Below are positions 34,505 through 42,346 of a DNA stretch of 45,504 nucleotides, piece after piece. The stretch spans positions 1 to 45,504 of the forward strand of contig CALHTF010000086.1 in assembly GCA_938038815.1 (NCBI GenBank), written 5' to 3'. Numbering within the stretch: position 1 is the first letter of the stretch; each line of letters begins with the position of its first letter. Source of the DNA: an uncultured Acidimicrobiales bacterium (GTDB lineage Bacteria > Actinomycetota > Acidimicrobiia > Acidimicrobiales > SHLQ01). Both the position numbers and the translations under genes were made by a program. The notes under the pieces are model-generated. The model searched no databases, was not told the origin of the DNA, and worked only from the letters and a program-made list of their open reading frames with translations.

Positions 34505-34829
34505 CCTCGAGATCGATGTCGATAACGTCGCCGACCTCGACGTTTTCGGCCTTGCGGATCGCCTTCTTCACCGGCAGGACATAACAACCCAGCTTTTTGT
34601 CGGGGAACACTGAGGTCTTCCAGCGGCTGTCGCCGACCTGCACCATCACCCGCACCGATCCGAATCCCGCTTTGCGCTGGATGGTGTCGCGAATTTCATC
34701 GGAATCTTCGGGCGGCACGGTGGCGAACACCCAGGAACTGCCGGTCGAGGTTGGCGCTCCGGTTTTGGGGTCGACCTTTGGCTCCCACGGCCAGAGCTCG
34801 GCCGAAAAAACGAAGCGCAGATGAAACAC
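34494..34829 (-). CDS. DUF1905 domain protein
   Basis: A 111-residue small beta-rich protein matching DUF1905: opening FVFSAELWPWEP, then SSWVFATVPPEDSDEI, GFGSVRVMVQVGDSRWKTSVFP and the end KAIRKAENVEVGDVIDIDLEV. The function of the family is unknown. It starts with GTG at 34829, 5 nt after the SnoaL-like gene on the same strand, so the two are cotranscribed. Longer in-frame extensions upstream are antisense-like and were rejected. Confidence 0.85.
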   Translation of the reverse strand: MFHLRFVFSAELWPWEPKVDPKTGAPTSTGSSWVFATVPPEDSDEIRDTIQRKAGFGSVRVMVQVGDSRWKTSVFPDKKLGCYVLPVKKAIRKAENVEVGDVIDIDLEVIG

Positions 34830-34834
34830 CGACG

Positions 34835-35380
34835 TCAGCCCTGGTTGTAGAGCGGGTCGGTGGTGTCGCGGCTGCCTCGAGTGAACTCGGCGGGCGGTTG
34901 CCACCAGCCGGCCTCGGGGTCGACCCGGCTCCACTCGGTGGTGGCGACCCGTGAGGCGATCGCCCACCCGGCTCCCCGGTCCTCGAAGCGGTCGAGGAAG
35001 CGGAACCCGGTCACCAGGTTCTGGTGGTCGGCGCCACCGGCTGCTTCGTGATGGGCAACCCCGTAACTCTCGCACCACGCAGTTTTGAGGTCGGTCGAGA
35101 TCGGTTGCGGGGCACCCCAGGTAGGGGGTGCGAAGTCGATCACCACATTGCCGACAAAGTGAAAGGTTCGGTCGTACTTCCCGAGGAGGGGCTCGACCCA
35201 CGCGAGATACTCATCAACGGTGCCCGAAAACGATCCGTGCTGGTCGGTTGCATCGGGGTGATAGCAGCTGCGGACCAGGTCGAGGTCGAGTCGGTCGATA
35301 CCCCGGCAGTACCGGTACACGGTGTCGCGAATGGCGTCTTTGGCAATAAGGAGCGCGACGAGCGCAGCGTTGGCTTCCAC
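34835..35380 (-). CDS. NTF2/SnoaL-like protein
   Basis: A 181-residue protein of the SnoaL-like (NTF2 fold) group: the start AIRDTVYRYCRGIDRLDLDLVRSCYHPDAT, with its YxRGiDr...D..cyhpda pattern, is typical of polyketide cyclase/dehydratase-like and ring-hydroxylating small-subunit relatives. The later HQNLVTGFRFLDRFED strand fits the fold. No substrate can be named. It starts with GTG at 35380, and a TAGTTT box ends 6 nt upstream. It is divergent from rpsB. Confidence 0.85.
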   Translation of the reverse strand: MEANAALVALLIAKDAIRDTVYRYCRGIDRLDLDLVRSCYHPDATDQHGSFSGTVDEYLAWVEPLLGKYDRTFHFVGNVVIDFAPPTWGAPQPISTDLKTAWCESYGVAHHEAAGGADHQNLVTGFRFLDRFEDRGAGWAIASRVATTEWSRVDPEAGWWQPPAEFTRGSRDTTDPLYNQG

Positions 35381-35386
35381 CCGGCC

Positions 35387-35392
35387 AAACTA
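35387..35392 (-). promoter_or_regulatory. -10-like box for leaderless SnoaL-like gene
   Basis: TAGTTT on the minus strand ends 6 nt before GTG 35380. No ribosome binding site lies between them. Confidence 0.4.
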
Positions 35393-35452
35393 CCGCCGAA
35401 GTGTTCGCCGATCCTTCTTGGTGCCCGAGGGGGCACTGTTCGTTGAGGTTGC

Positions 35453-35458
35453 TAGACT
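35453..35458 (+). promoter_or_regulatory. Possible rpsB -10 box
   Basis: TAGACT lies 124 nt before the rpsB start, leaving a leader of about 115 nt. No good -35 was found. The long leader would suit S2 feedback control, but no S2-binding motif was recognised. Confidence 0.3.
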
Positions 35459-35581
35459 CAATCGCTGGTCAGAACTGACCAGAAAACCCGTATTCATCTA
35501 CATCATTCACCACCTCCGCTCGAACCCACGGTCGCTACGGCGCCAGCTGCGAGAGGTACAACCGCTGGGAAGGACACAGCT

Positions 35582-36652
35582 ATGGCTGTTGTAACCATCA
35601 AAGACCTGCTCGACGCAGGCGTGCACTTCGGACACCAAACTCGTCGTTGGAACCCGAAAATGAAGCGCTTCATCCACGGTGAGCGCAACGGCATCTACAT
35701 CATCGATCTGCACGTAACGCTTCAGCGCGTCGCGGTTGCGTACGAGTTTGTTCGCGACCTGGTTGGCGACGGCGGCACCGTGTTGTTCGTCGGAACCAAG
35801 AAGCAGGCCCAAGACAGCGTGCGGAACTACGCCGAACGCTCGAACATGCCCTACATCAACGAACGCTGGTTGGGCGGCATGCTCACCAACCACGAAACCA
35901 TGGCCAAGCGCGTTGCGAAGATGAAGGAATACCAACGCATGCGCGACACCGGCGAGTTCGAAGCCATGCCGAAGAAGGAAGCGCTGCTCATCAGCCGGGA
36001 GCTCACCAAGCTCGAGAAGAACCTGTTCGGTATCCGCAACATGACCAAGCTTCCCGACGCGGTGTTCATCCTCGACACCAAGAAGGAATCGATCGCGGTA
36101 ACCGAAGCCAACAAGCTCGGCATCCCGATCATCGCCGTGGTCGATACCAACTGCGACCCAGACCTGGTCAAGTACGTCATCCCCGGCAACGACGACGCCA
36201 TCCGTTCGGGCGACCTCATGGCCCGCATCATCTCCGAAGCGGTCATCGAAGGTCGCTTCATCAACTCCAAGAAGAACCCGGGCGTCACCGCCGAAGAAGC
36301 CAGTGCACCTCCAGCCCAGCTCACCCCCGAGCAGATGGCCGCCAAAGAGGTAGCGCAGGCTGAAGCCCGCGACGCCGCCGCAACCGCCGCTGCCGAACGC
36401 GAAGCCCGCATTGCCGCCGAGCAAGAAGCGGCCGCGGCCGCCAAGGAAGCTGCACCCGCCGAAGCTCCGGCTGAAGCACCTGCTGCAGAAGCGCCGGCCG
36501 CTGAAGCCGCTCCGGCTGGCGAGGCCCCCGCTGCTGCGGAACCCCCGGCGGTAACCGATCCCGACGATGCCACCGCTGCTGCGCTCGCCCGTGCAGAAGC
36601 TGCGGCCGCTGAAGCCAAGGCGAAGGCCGAAGCCGAAAACGAAGAAAGCTGA
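35582..36652 (+). CDS. rpsB: 30S ribosomal protein S2
   Basis: A 356-residue protein. Residues 1-235 are a normal S2 ([71 protein letters not shown]). The last ~120 residues are an extra Ala/Glu/Pro-rich tail, making the protein about 100 residues longer than usual. ATG 35582 follows GGGAAGGA. The tsf gene follows 9 nt later, the standard pairing. Confidence 0.97.
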   Translation: MAVVTIKDLLDAGVHFGHQTRRWNPKMKRFIHGERNGIYIIDLHVTLQRVAVAYEFVRDLVGDGGTVLFVGTKKQAQDSVRNYAERSNMPYINERWLGGMLTNHETMAKRVAKMKEYQRMRDTGEFEAMPKKEALLISRELTKLEKNLFGIRNMTKLPDAVFILDTKKESIAVTEANKLGIPIIAVVDTNCDPDLVKYVIPGNDDAIRSGDLMARIISEAVIEGRFINSKKNPGVTAEEASAPPAQLTPEQMAAKEVAQAEARDAAATAAAEREARIAAEQEAAAAAKEAAPAEAPAEAPAAEAPAAEAAPAGEAPAAAEPPAVTDPDDATAAALARAEAAAAEAKAKAEAENEES

Positions 36653-36661
36653 TTTGCCCCA

Positions 36662-37456
36662 ATGGCTGAGTTCACTGCAAAAGATGTAAAGGCTCTCCGC
36701 GACGCCACCGGCGCCGGAATGATGGACGCCAAGAAAGCACTCACCGAGTGCGACGGCGAAATGGAAGCCGCAACCCAACTCCTGCGGGAGAAGGGTCTCG
36801 CCAAGGCCGGTAAGCGCACCGACCGCGAGAACATGGAAGGCGCCGTCGCCGTTGTTGGAGACGACAAGGTTGGCGCCATTGTTCATGTGAAGTGCGAAAC
36901 CGACTTCTCCGCAAAGTCCGAAGGCTTTGTTGGCTTTGTTAACAAATTGGCGGCCGCTGTTCTCGCCGACGGCGCCGATGCCGCCAAGGCAGCAACCGAA
37001 AGCGACCTCGAAGACCTCAAGCTGCTCTTGAAGGAAAACATCGAGATTGCGTTGGCCGAAAAGGTCGAGGCCACCGATGGCAACGTGCTCGACTCCTACG
37101 TGCACATGCAGGAAGGTCGAGGCAAGAACGGCGTACTGGTAGAAGGCTCGGGCATCGACACCGAAACCCTGCACCAGGTAGCGCTGCACATTGCGTTCGC
37201 CAAGCCGCAGTTCCTCAGCCGTGACCAGGTTTCGGCTGAAGAGGTCGAGGCCGAGCGGGCCAACCTACTCGAAATCACCAAGGCTGAAGGCAAGCCCGAA
37301 CAAGCGTGGGAAAAGATCGTCGACGGCCGTATTTCCGGCTGGTTCAGCGACCGGGTCCTGCTCGACCAGGGTCTCCACGGCGACAAGGTCACCGTGGCCG
37401 CCACGATCGGCGACGGCCAGATCGTCCGCTTCATGCAGGCGTTCACCGGCGCGTAA
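36662..37456 (+). CDS. tsf: Elongation factor Ts
   Basis: A 264-residue guanine nucleotide exchange factor for EF-Tu. The N-terminal UBA-like part has VKALRDATGAGMMDAKKAL. The core EF-Tu contact VKCETDFSAKSEGFVGFVNK follows. The C-terminal part has VALHIAFAKPQFLSRD (the HVA..P.y family pattern) and KIVDGRISGWFSDRVLLDQ. Length is normal for actinobacteria. It is followed by a strong terminator. The pyrH-frr pair that usually comes next is absent and accessory genes begin instead. Confidence 0.97.
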   Translation: MAEFTAKDVKALRDATGAGMMDAKKALTECDGEMEAATQLLREKGLAKAGKRTDRENMEGAVAVVGDDKVGAIVHVKCETDFSAKSEGFVGFVNKLAAAVLADGADAAKAATESDLEDLKLLLKENIEIALAEKVEATDGNVLDSYVHMQEGRGKNGVLVEGSGIDTETLHQVALHIAFAKPQFLSRDQVSAEEVEAERANLLEITKAEGKPEQAWEKIVDGRISGWFSDRVLLDQGLHGDKVTVAATIGDGQIVRFMQAFTGA

Positions 37457-37473
37457 GAGAGTTCTGAAGAAGT

Positions 37474-37499
37474 GCCGCCGGGGCGATAGCTCCGGCGGC
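37474..37499 (+). terminator. Rho-independent terminator after tsf
   Basis: A 10-bp stem (GCCGCCGGGG with CTCCGGCGGC, one G-T pair), a 6-nt loop and TTTCTTCGTTTT. It lies 17 nt after the tsf stop and marks the end of the conserved gene block. Confidence 0.88.
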
Positions 37500-37547
37500 T
37501 TTCTTCGTTTTAGGAGGTCCGGCTAGTCCTCAACGCACCAACGAACC

Positions 37548-37879
37548 ATGATTAAGTCGATAGATCTCGAAGAGTTGAAGGTTCTATTTTGCTCTGGAAC
37601 GGTCTTTCTTGTAGCTGATGATCCAGGGGCACTTGCATTGCCGAACGAGGTCGGCGATTTCGTCATCGAGGGTTACTGGGACCATACCGATGAGTCGAAC
37701 GAGGCCAGGTATCTCGAAGGGTCTCCTAGGTCCACGTCCGTAGAGCATGCCCTTGACTGGGCGCTGGCTAGAACACCGCGAGTGCTCTGCGCTCAGACAC
37801 TCCGGCTCTCGGGCGCGCACAGCCAAAATACTTCTGGGCTGGCGAAGGAACACCGCCCGACGGCATGGAGGTTTGGTAG
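37548..37879 (+). pseudogene. Frameshifted copy 1 of an unknown duplicated gene
   Basis: A near-duplicate of the gene at 43699. It encodes SGTVFLVADDPGALALPNEV and continues in frame to ARTPRVL. One C is then missing (next to 37787, CTCTGCG against CTCCTGCG in copy 2), which shifts the frame and gives an unrelated C-terminus. With the base restored it would end KYFWAGEGTPPDGMEVW at the TAG at 37877. The first ~14 residues differ completely from copy 2, so the duplication boundary lies inside the coding sequence. No family was recognised. It is the first gene after the tsf terminator. Confidence 0.75.
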
Positions 37880-37913
37880 GCGTATCGCCATGGCCGAGCG
37901 TCACCGAGGTGCC
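37591..37913 (+). repeat. Long direct repeat, copy 1
   Basis: 323 nt matching 43742-44065 in the same orientation, with a limited number of substitutions and one deleted base. The similarity begins inside the small gene (GCTCTGGAAC) and runs 34 nt past its stop codon to GAGGTGCC. Flanking sequences on both sides are unrelated. The two copies bracket about 6 kb of accessory DNA. Confidence 0.9.
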
Positions 37914-38132
37914 TGATTGATGATCTTGAGGACGTTGCGGTGGGTCCGTAGCGTTTGGTTGGTCTGGCCGGCTGGCTCTTGAGGTGCCTGCCGCCTGTTG
38001 TGGGTTGGCTTTCTAACGAATTGCCTGTTGGTCGGGTCTTCCAGCCGTTGTGTGGCTCGAAAGAGGCGAGAGCACACAATCACGAATCAGGAGTGCCCAC
38101 TTCGGCGTAACCACTATGCCAAGGAGGCAATC
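37914..38132 (+). ncRNA. Possible IS110 bridge RNA region
   Basis: 219 nt of non-coding sequence between the element's left side and the transposase. Known IS110 elements encode a structured bridge RNA here that pairs with target and donor DNA. A clear hairpin is present: TTGTGTG (38048-38054) pairs with CACACAA (38073-38079), with CTC/GAG inside. The GT-rich stretch before it (37930-38030) could supply guide loops. Assignment rests on family knowledge and position. Target and donor loops were not resolved. Confidence 0.45.
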
Positions 38133-39161
38133 ATGACGATGATCGGAATCGATCCTCACAAAGCAACCCACACAGCTGTCGCGATTGATCGCGACGAACA
38201 GGTCCTAGATGAGTTCAAGCTGCGGGCTTCAGCGGCGCAGGCTGAACGGCTTCGAGAGTGGGCTCAAGGGTTCGACAAACCCGAATGGGCGATCGAATCA
38301 GCGAACGGTCTCGGCTATCTAGTCGCCCAACAATTGGTTGCGGCTGGGGAGACGGTGTTTGATGTCGCGCCGGTGCTCGCGTCACGGGTTCGACTAATGG
38401 GGACGTCGCGTTCACAGAAGAACGACCCAAACGACGCGAGGTCGGTCGCTGTTGCTGCGTTGCGGTCTGACCGGTTGACCCGGGTCCGGCCCGAGAACCA
38501 TGACCGGGTCCTTCGGATACTCGCGAAACGGCACCGCGATATGGCCCGGCTTCGCAACAAACATTGCACCCGGTTGCATGCGTTGCTGCTTGAGCTGGAA
38601 CCGGCCGGGATCGCATCGGAAATGACTGTGACCAAGGCAAACGCAGTCCTTGACCGGGTCCAGGTCGCCGATGAGGCGACCCGGAACCGAGTCATGATCG
38701 CGGGCGAGCTCGTTGATGACATCGCCCGCCTCGACACGTTGCTGAAGGCCTCGAAGAAACGGACGAAGACAGCGGTTGTTGCATCAGGGACAACGGTGAC
38801 CAACATCAAGGGCGTCGGCCCGATATGTGCGGCGATCATCATCGGGTTCACCGGCGATGTCACCCGTTTCCCGACCAAGGGACACTTTGCGTCCTACAAC
38901 GCAACCGCGCCGGTCGACGCGTCATCAGGCCCAAGTGCGCGGCAACGCCTGAACCCTCGAGGGAACCGGAAACTCAACCACGCCATCCACATCGCAGCCA
39001 TCAGCCAGCTCCGTTATCCGGGCGAGGGCCGCGAATACTACGACCGCAAAATCGGCGAGGGCAAGACATCCAAAGAAGCAATCCGGGCGTTGAAACGACG
39101 AATCTCTGACCGCGTCTACAGCCACCTCATCGCCGACCACCAGCGAGCCGCCACCAACTAA
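38133..39161 (+). CDS. IS110-family transposase (DEDD recombinase)
   Basis: A 342-residue transposase. The N-terminal RuvC-like DEDD domain shows Asp7 (MIGIDPHKATHTA), Glu55 (WAIESANGLG), and Asp98 and Asp101 (KNDPNDARS). A coiled-coil middle follows. The C-terminal Transposase_20 domain (IKGVGPICAAIIIGFTGDV) contains the serine of VDASSGPS (Ser254/255). All catalytic residues are present, so it may be active. ATG 38133 has AAGGAGG 5 nt upstream and was preferred over the in-frame start at 37998. No second transposition protein is needed in this family. Confidence 0.96.
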   Translation: MTMIGIDPHKATHTAVAIDRDEQVLDEFKLRASAAQAERLREWAQGFDKPEWAIESANGLGYLVAQQLVAAGETVFDVAPVLASRVRLMGTSRSQKNDPNDARSVAVAALRSDRLTRVRPENHDRVLRILAKRHRDMARLRNKHCTRLHALLLELEPAGIASEMTVTKANAVLDRVQVADEATRNRVMIAGELVDDIARLDTLLKASKKRTKTAVVASGTTVTNIKGVGPICAAIIIGFTGDVTRFPTKGHFASYNATAPVDASSGPSARQRLNPRGNRKLNHAIHIAAISQLRYPGEGREYYDRKIGEGKTSKEAIRALKRRISDRVYSHLIADHQRAATN

Positions 39162-39447
39162 AAGCAGGCGGATCCGGGAGGACAAATAGGAACGACTCGT
39201 ATCCAGCGTGACCGGCCTCACATCCTGATAGCCGGTTCTTCGGATCGGTCACTCCCGAACCCGCAACAACCATAGAACCCCAAACAGCCTCAACGCCAGA
39301 GGCCCTCCCCAACGCGCCCGAACAGCCTCAAAAACATCCCCTTGACAGAAAGAGGCTTCGTTATCGAGTGGTTGCTTGCGGTTCGACGGTGGAACGTTAT
39401 CGAGCGGGTTGACTGCGCAGACGGTCCTACGGCGTACTTGTGCGTGG
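39162..39447 (+). other. Non-coding stretch after the transposase with hairpin and repeats
   Basis: No gene is seen. A stem GTGACCG (39208-39214) with CGGTCAC (39246-39252) encloses an alternative pairing ACCGG/CCGGT (39211-39215, 39232-39236). It could be a terminator, or part of an RNA in elements that carry it at the 3' side. Two copies of CGTTATCGAG(T/C)GG lie at 39359-39371 and 39395-39407. Confidence 0.5.
39391..39408 (+). repeat. 18-bp direct repeat, left copy
   Basis: GGAACGTTATCGAGCGGG, matched by GGAACGTTATCGAGTGGG at 42238-42255 (one difference). The shorter core CGTTATCGAGTGG also occurs at 39359-39371. The pair flanks the three minus-strand genes from 39448 to 42111. Confidence 0.6.
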
Positions 39448-40941
39448 CTAACCGACGTAGGCGTGAATCACGATTCCATCGGCGATGGCGAGGTTGATCC
39501 GGTTGAATCGGACGTCGAGGGTATGTGCGATTCGTTCGCCGGCTCGTTCAACAATTCGTGCGCTGAAGCCGTTTGCTGTGATGGTGTCGATGGCTGTTTG
39601 TTCGTTCATGCCAATAATGGCGGTTGCGATGTCTTCGACATCGCGTGGTGCTTCGTCGGATTGGGGTTCGGTTGTTGGTGGCTGTGTGTTTGATCGATCT
39701 GGGAGTCGGGTTTCGAGCGAAGGTGGGGGTGCTTCACCGGACAGCATCCGGGCTGTCACTTCAGTCGATCGGTGATCTTCGCCAGTGGCAAAGGCTTCGA
39801 GTTGGACGGTGAAAGGCGCCTCCGGTAGTAGGTTTCGGTCAACGGCTACAACGTAGGAGCGTGTTCTCGCATCCCGCGTGCACTGCAGCGGCTCACCGGT
39901 TGGCGAACCATCGGACCTCACGGTGGCAGAGTGGACTATGGCGGCGTCGCTATTGAACACGACGTCGTCCAGAACGGTTGGGCAGCTTCCGCTGTGTATG
40001 GTGCTGAACCAGATCACGACTTCGGTTTCGAAGTCGACCTCGGCGGGTGTCTGTCCGGATTCGTCGAGTCGTGACATCAGTTCTTCGTATTGATCTTGTG
40101 TGCTGGCGACCCAGGTGGAGCGGCCTGCCCCGACCGGTTGGTCGAAGAGGAGGCGCCAGCCGTTTCCTTCAGTTCTTTGTGAGTACTCGTCTGTGTACTC
40201 GGGCTCTTCGAGGGTCGCAGGAGCCGGGGGGCCAGGTGGCGTAACAGTACTTCCGTCACGAAGGAGGAATGTTGGGGCCGATTCGGACGGGTGCATGAAC
40301 ACGTCACGTTCCAGGGTGCCGCCCACAATCCCGACGACGTCGTCTCTGAAGATCACGCCTGAAGTAATGAACCAGCGATCAGCCCCGCTCGTCGAGAGAC
40401 TAGTCGTAGCTGCAATCCCAAAGGGCGTGTCCTCGCCGGCGTTTGCGCAACCTAGTGAATGCCCTGAGCTTCCCTCGGCCAGCGCACTCCAACAAACTTC
40501 GCTCCGATCGGCCGAGTGAGCGACCCAGAGAACAAATCCGTCTGCCTTAACCGTTCGCCGAGACGTGTCAGCGTCCACTCGGGCGAACGAACCCCTCAGG
40601 AGATCCGGTAGCCCGTCCGCAGGGGTACGAGGCCTTTCGAAAATTTCTGGAAGCCGGAACGGCCACTGTTCGTTTCCGGGCTCGTCGACTTCGCCCGGTT
40701 CGGTGGTTTCTGTTTCAGCGAGTTCGATCGGTTCGTCCGTTGTGTCGTCCGAGGCGAGCAGCACTGCCCCGATGATTCCGAAAACCAGCACTGCTGCAGT
40801 CCCAAGCAGCATCAACCGCCGACCGGACCCAGTGCTTAGTCCGTGGCCCAGTTCGGTCGGCGGGGGATGAACAGTCGTGGGCGCTCCCTCGACCACTTCG
40901 TTGACGAGCCGACGGATCTTGTCGTCGAGTAAATCAGTCAT
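39448..40941 (-). CDS. Membrane protein with I78 inhibitor-like C-terminus, sigma partner
   Basis: A 497-residue protein. A short cytoplasmic segment (residues 1-41) is followed by one transmembrane helix (42-63, LMLLGTAAVLVFGIIGAVLL), a Thr/Glu/Pro-rich linker, and a long outer region without a recognised fold. The last ~57 residues (IIGMNEQTAIDTITANGF, AHTLDVRFNRINLAIADG) resemble peptidase inhibitor family I78. The ATG overlaps the sigma factor stop by 8 nt, so the two are coupled. By position and topology it is a candidate anti-sigma factor, but the cytoplasmic part is short and has no zinc motif. The inhibitor-like end suggests it may sense or block a protease outside. Confidence 0.7.
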   Translation of the reverse strand: MTDLLDDKIRRLVNEVVEGAPTTVHPPPTELGHGLSTGSGRRLMLLGTAAVLVFGIIGAVLLASDDTTDEPIELAETETTEPGEVDEPGNEQWPFRLPEIFERPRTPADGLPDLLRGSFARVDADTSRRTVKADGFVLWVAHSADRSEVCWSALAEGSSGHSLGCANAGEDTPFGIAATTSLSTSGADRWFITSGVIFRDDVVGIVGGTLERDVFMHPSESAPTFLLRDGSTVTPPGPPAPATLEEPEYTDEYSQRTEGNGWRLLFDQPVGAGRSTWVASTQDQYEELMSRLDESGQTPAEVDFETEVVIWFSTIHSGSCPTVLDDVVFNSDAAIVHSATVRSDGSPTGEPLQCTRDARTRSYVVAVDRNLLPEAPFTVQLEAFATGEDHRSTEVTARMLSGEAPPPSLETRLPDRSNTQPPTTEPQSDEAPRDVEDIATAIIGMNEQTAIDTITANGFSARIVERAGERIAHTLDVRFNRINLAIADGIVIHAYVG

Positions 40942-41398
40942 CGAGAACCTTTCTCAGGTTTGCCCGAGCTCGGGCAAGGTGCTTCTTGACGCTGCCCTCG
41001 CTTATGCCAAGGGTGGTCGCAATTTGCTGCGGGGAGTGGTCGGCCCAGTAGGTGAAGTAGACGACCGATCGTTGTTGAACCGACAAGGCACGCACTGCTG
41101 CGAGAACTTCAGGCTGGGCGAGCAAGCCTTGGCTGTTCTCGCCAGCGAGTTGGGCTGACTTCCATTCCCTGCGTGCTGATCGCGACTTGGTGCGCATCAT
41201 CATCTTGGCTGCGTTGATCACCGACCGATGGAGGTAGGCCTGCTGGTCGGTGGCTGCCTCCCAGCCGGGTGCCCGCATCGCTCCGATCAGTGCCTCAGAA
41301 ACAACGTCTTCGGCGTTCGATGAGCCGACAAGCATCGAGGCATGACGAAGAAGCTCAGGCCCAAACTTCTCGTACGCCTCATCAATCAACACGCCCAC
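40934..41398 (-). CDS. ECF-type RNA polymerase sigma factor (SigE-like)
   Basis: A 154-residue group 4 sigma factor with only regions 2 and 4. Region 2 is ELLRHASMLVGSSNAEDVVSE through AYLHRSVINAAKMMMRTKSR. Region 4 is LSVQQRSVVYFTYWADHSPQQIATTLGISEGSVKKHLARARANL, split here by no linker domain. It belongs to the actinobacterial SigE-like family of small ECF factors. It starts with GTG at 41398; GTG 41392 is possible. Translationally coupled to the membrane protein downstream, which probably controls it. Confidence 0.92.
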   Translation of the reverse strand: MGVLIDEAYEKFGPELLRHASMLVGSSNAEDVVSEALIGAMRAPGWEAATDQQAYLHRSVINAAKMMMRTKSRSARREWKSAQLAGENSQGLLAQPEVLAAVRALSVQQRSVVYFTYWADHSPQQIATTLGISEGSVKKHLARARANLRKVLDD

Positions 41399-41454
41399 AT
41401 AGTCCTAATGCCACCAGTCGCTGCTCTGGGTGACACGAACCTGGCGAAATTGGT

Positions 41455-42111
41455 CTAGTCGGTCACAGCTTCGTCTCGTTCTTGGTCGAACTGGCGCACA
41501 ACTTGTCGCCGCCAGACACGTCGGCCGTCCTCCCAGCCAGGTTCTGCCCCACCGAGTGCTCGGCCGTCTTTCGTTAGCGTGACCATTGCGTGGCTAATCA
41601 TTAGCTGGTTGATAGACACTTCGACCTCGGCCGGTATTCCTTCCTCTCGAAGGGCACTTTTGACGTCGCGTGACACTTCGGCAACAACCCGATCCTCGTC
41701 CTGCTGAGTCGTGCCCTCGCTTCTCAGGTAGACACGGATTGCAGCGACAGCGTCATAGCTCGGAGCGGGAGTCGCTAGCTGCTCTAGACCCCAGGATGCC
41801 GGATACCCGCCGAGCGCGATCTCCACCGTGCGTTCAACCAATGAGTTGACGGTTGGGTTATGGAAGCGGGGATAGGTCCTAGAAAAGTGCCTGGTCATTA
41901 TCCGGTGGACCCGCTGCGGCGTCATCGAGGCCGCCTCGGATAGCTCATCGAGGCTTGCCCCTGCCGAATACGCCCTTGAGAGCATGATGTTGCGGTTGCG
42001 GCGGATCTTGTTGAGCTGCTCGGTACGGCTGCGAACGTTGCGCAGCTCCTGTTCCTTCTGCAGTGGTCCGCCCGCCAGAGTGCGTACTCGTTGTGGATCT
42101 TTAGACGCCAT
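41455..42111 (-). CDS. HTH-containing hypothetical protein
   Basis: A 218-residue hydrophilic protein of unrecognised family. Residues about 45-75 (SAGASLDELSEAASM, TPQRVHRIMTRHF) look like a helix-turn-helix DNA-binding unit preceded by a charged helix. The C-terminal ~100 residues are mixed alpha/beta with VSRDVKSALREEGI. No membrane segment is present. ATG 42111 has a TACCGT box ending 6 nt upstream. It lies upstream of the sigma gene on the same strand (56-nt gap) and could be part of the same regulatory cassette. Confidence 0.65.
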   Translation of the reverse strand: MASKDPQRVRTLAGGPLQKEQELRNVRSRTEQLNKIRRNRNIMLSRAYSAGASLDELSEAASMTPQRVHRIMTRHFSRTYPRFHNPTVNSLVERTVEIALGGYPASWGLEQLATPAPSYDAVAAIRVYLRSEGTTQQDEDRVVAEVSRDVKSALREEGIPAEVEVSINQLMISHAMVTLTKDGRALGGAEPGWEDGRRVWRRQVVRQFDQERDEAVTD

Positions 42112-42117
42112 GACCAA

Positions 42118-42123
42118 ACGGTA
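42118..42123 (-). promoter_or_regulatory. -10-like box for leaderless HTH gene
   Basis: TACCGT on the minus strand ends 6 nt before ATG 42111. This supports ATG 42111 over the TTG at 42117. Confidence 0.4.
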
Positions 42124-42237
42124 GCCGGACCGAACGAAGCATGGTCCGTCGGTTTCGAGCCTATTCAGGTTGTTTTGAACGCTAGGGCTGTCAGCGCGGA
42201 CGTGCCGATATCTCGCTGCTCCCGGAACTTCGGTGTC

Positions 42238-42255
42238 GGAACGTTATCGAGTGGG
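42238..42255 (+). repeat. 18-bp direct repeat, right copy
   Basis: GGAACGTTATCGAGTGGG, same orientation as the copy at 39391-39408. The distance between copies is 2847 nt. Confidence 0.6.
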
Positions 42256-42346
42256 GAAAAGGCCGAACATGCGATGTCACCGAACTGCGCCGCCGGCCCA
42301 TCACATCGGTCACGTGGGCAACGAAGCCGACGAGTAGCCTGACGCG

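Larger units (their letters stand above)
37914..39358 (+). mobile_element. IS110-family insertion sequence (ends approximate)
   Basis: A single transposase gene with about 220 nt of non-coding DNA before it and about 200 nt after. The left edge is set where similarity to the other long repeat stops. The right edge is placed just before the CGTTATCGAGTGG motif. IS110 elements lack clear terminal inverted repeats and target duplications, so both ends are estimates. It lies directly downstream of, and possibly inserted against, repeat copy 1. Confidence 0.6.

Noticed and set aside
39391-39407. GGAAC as a -35 element of an ECF-dependent promoter
   Set aside because: The copy at 39391 points toward the 3' end of a convergent gene and has no matching -10. 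Only the copy at 42238 faces a gene, so a promoter role for the motif is unlikely.
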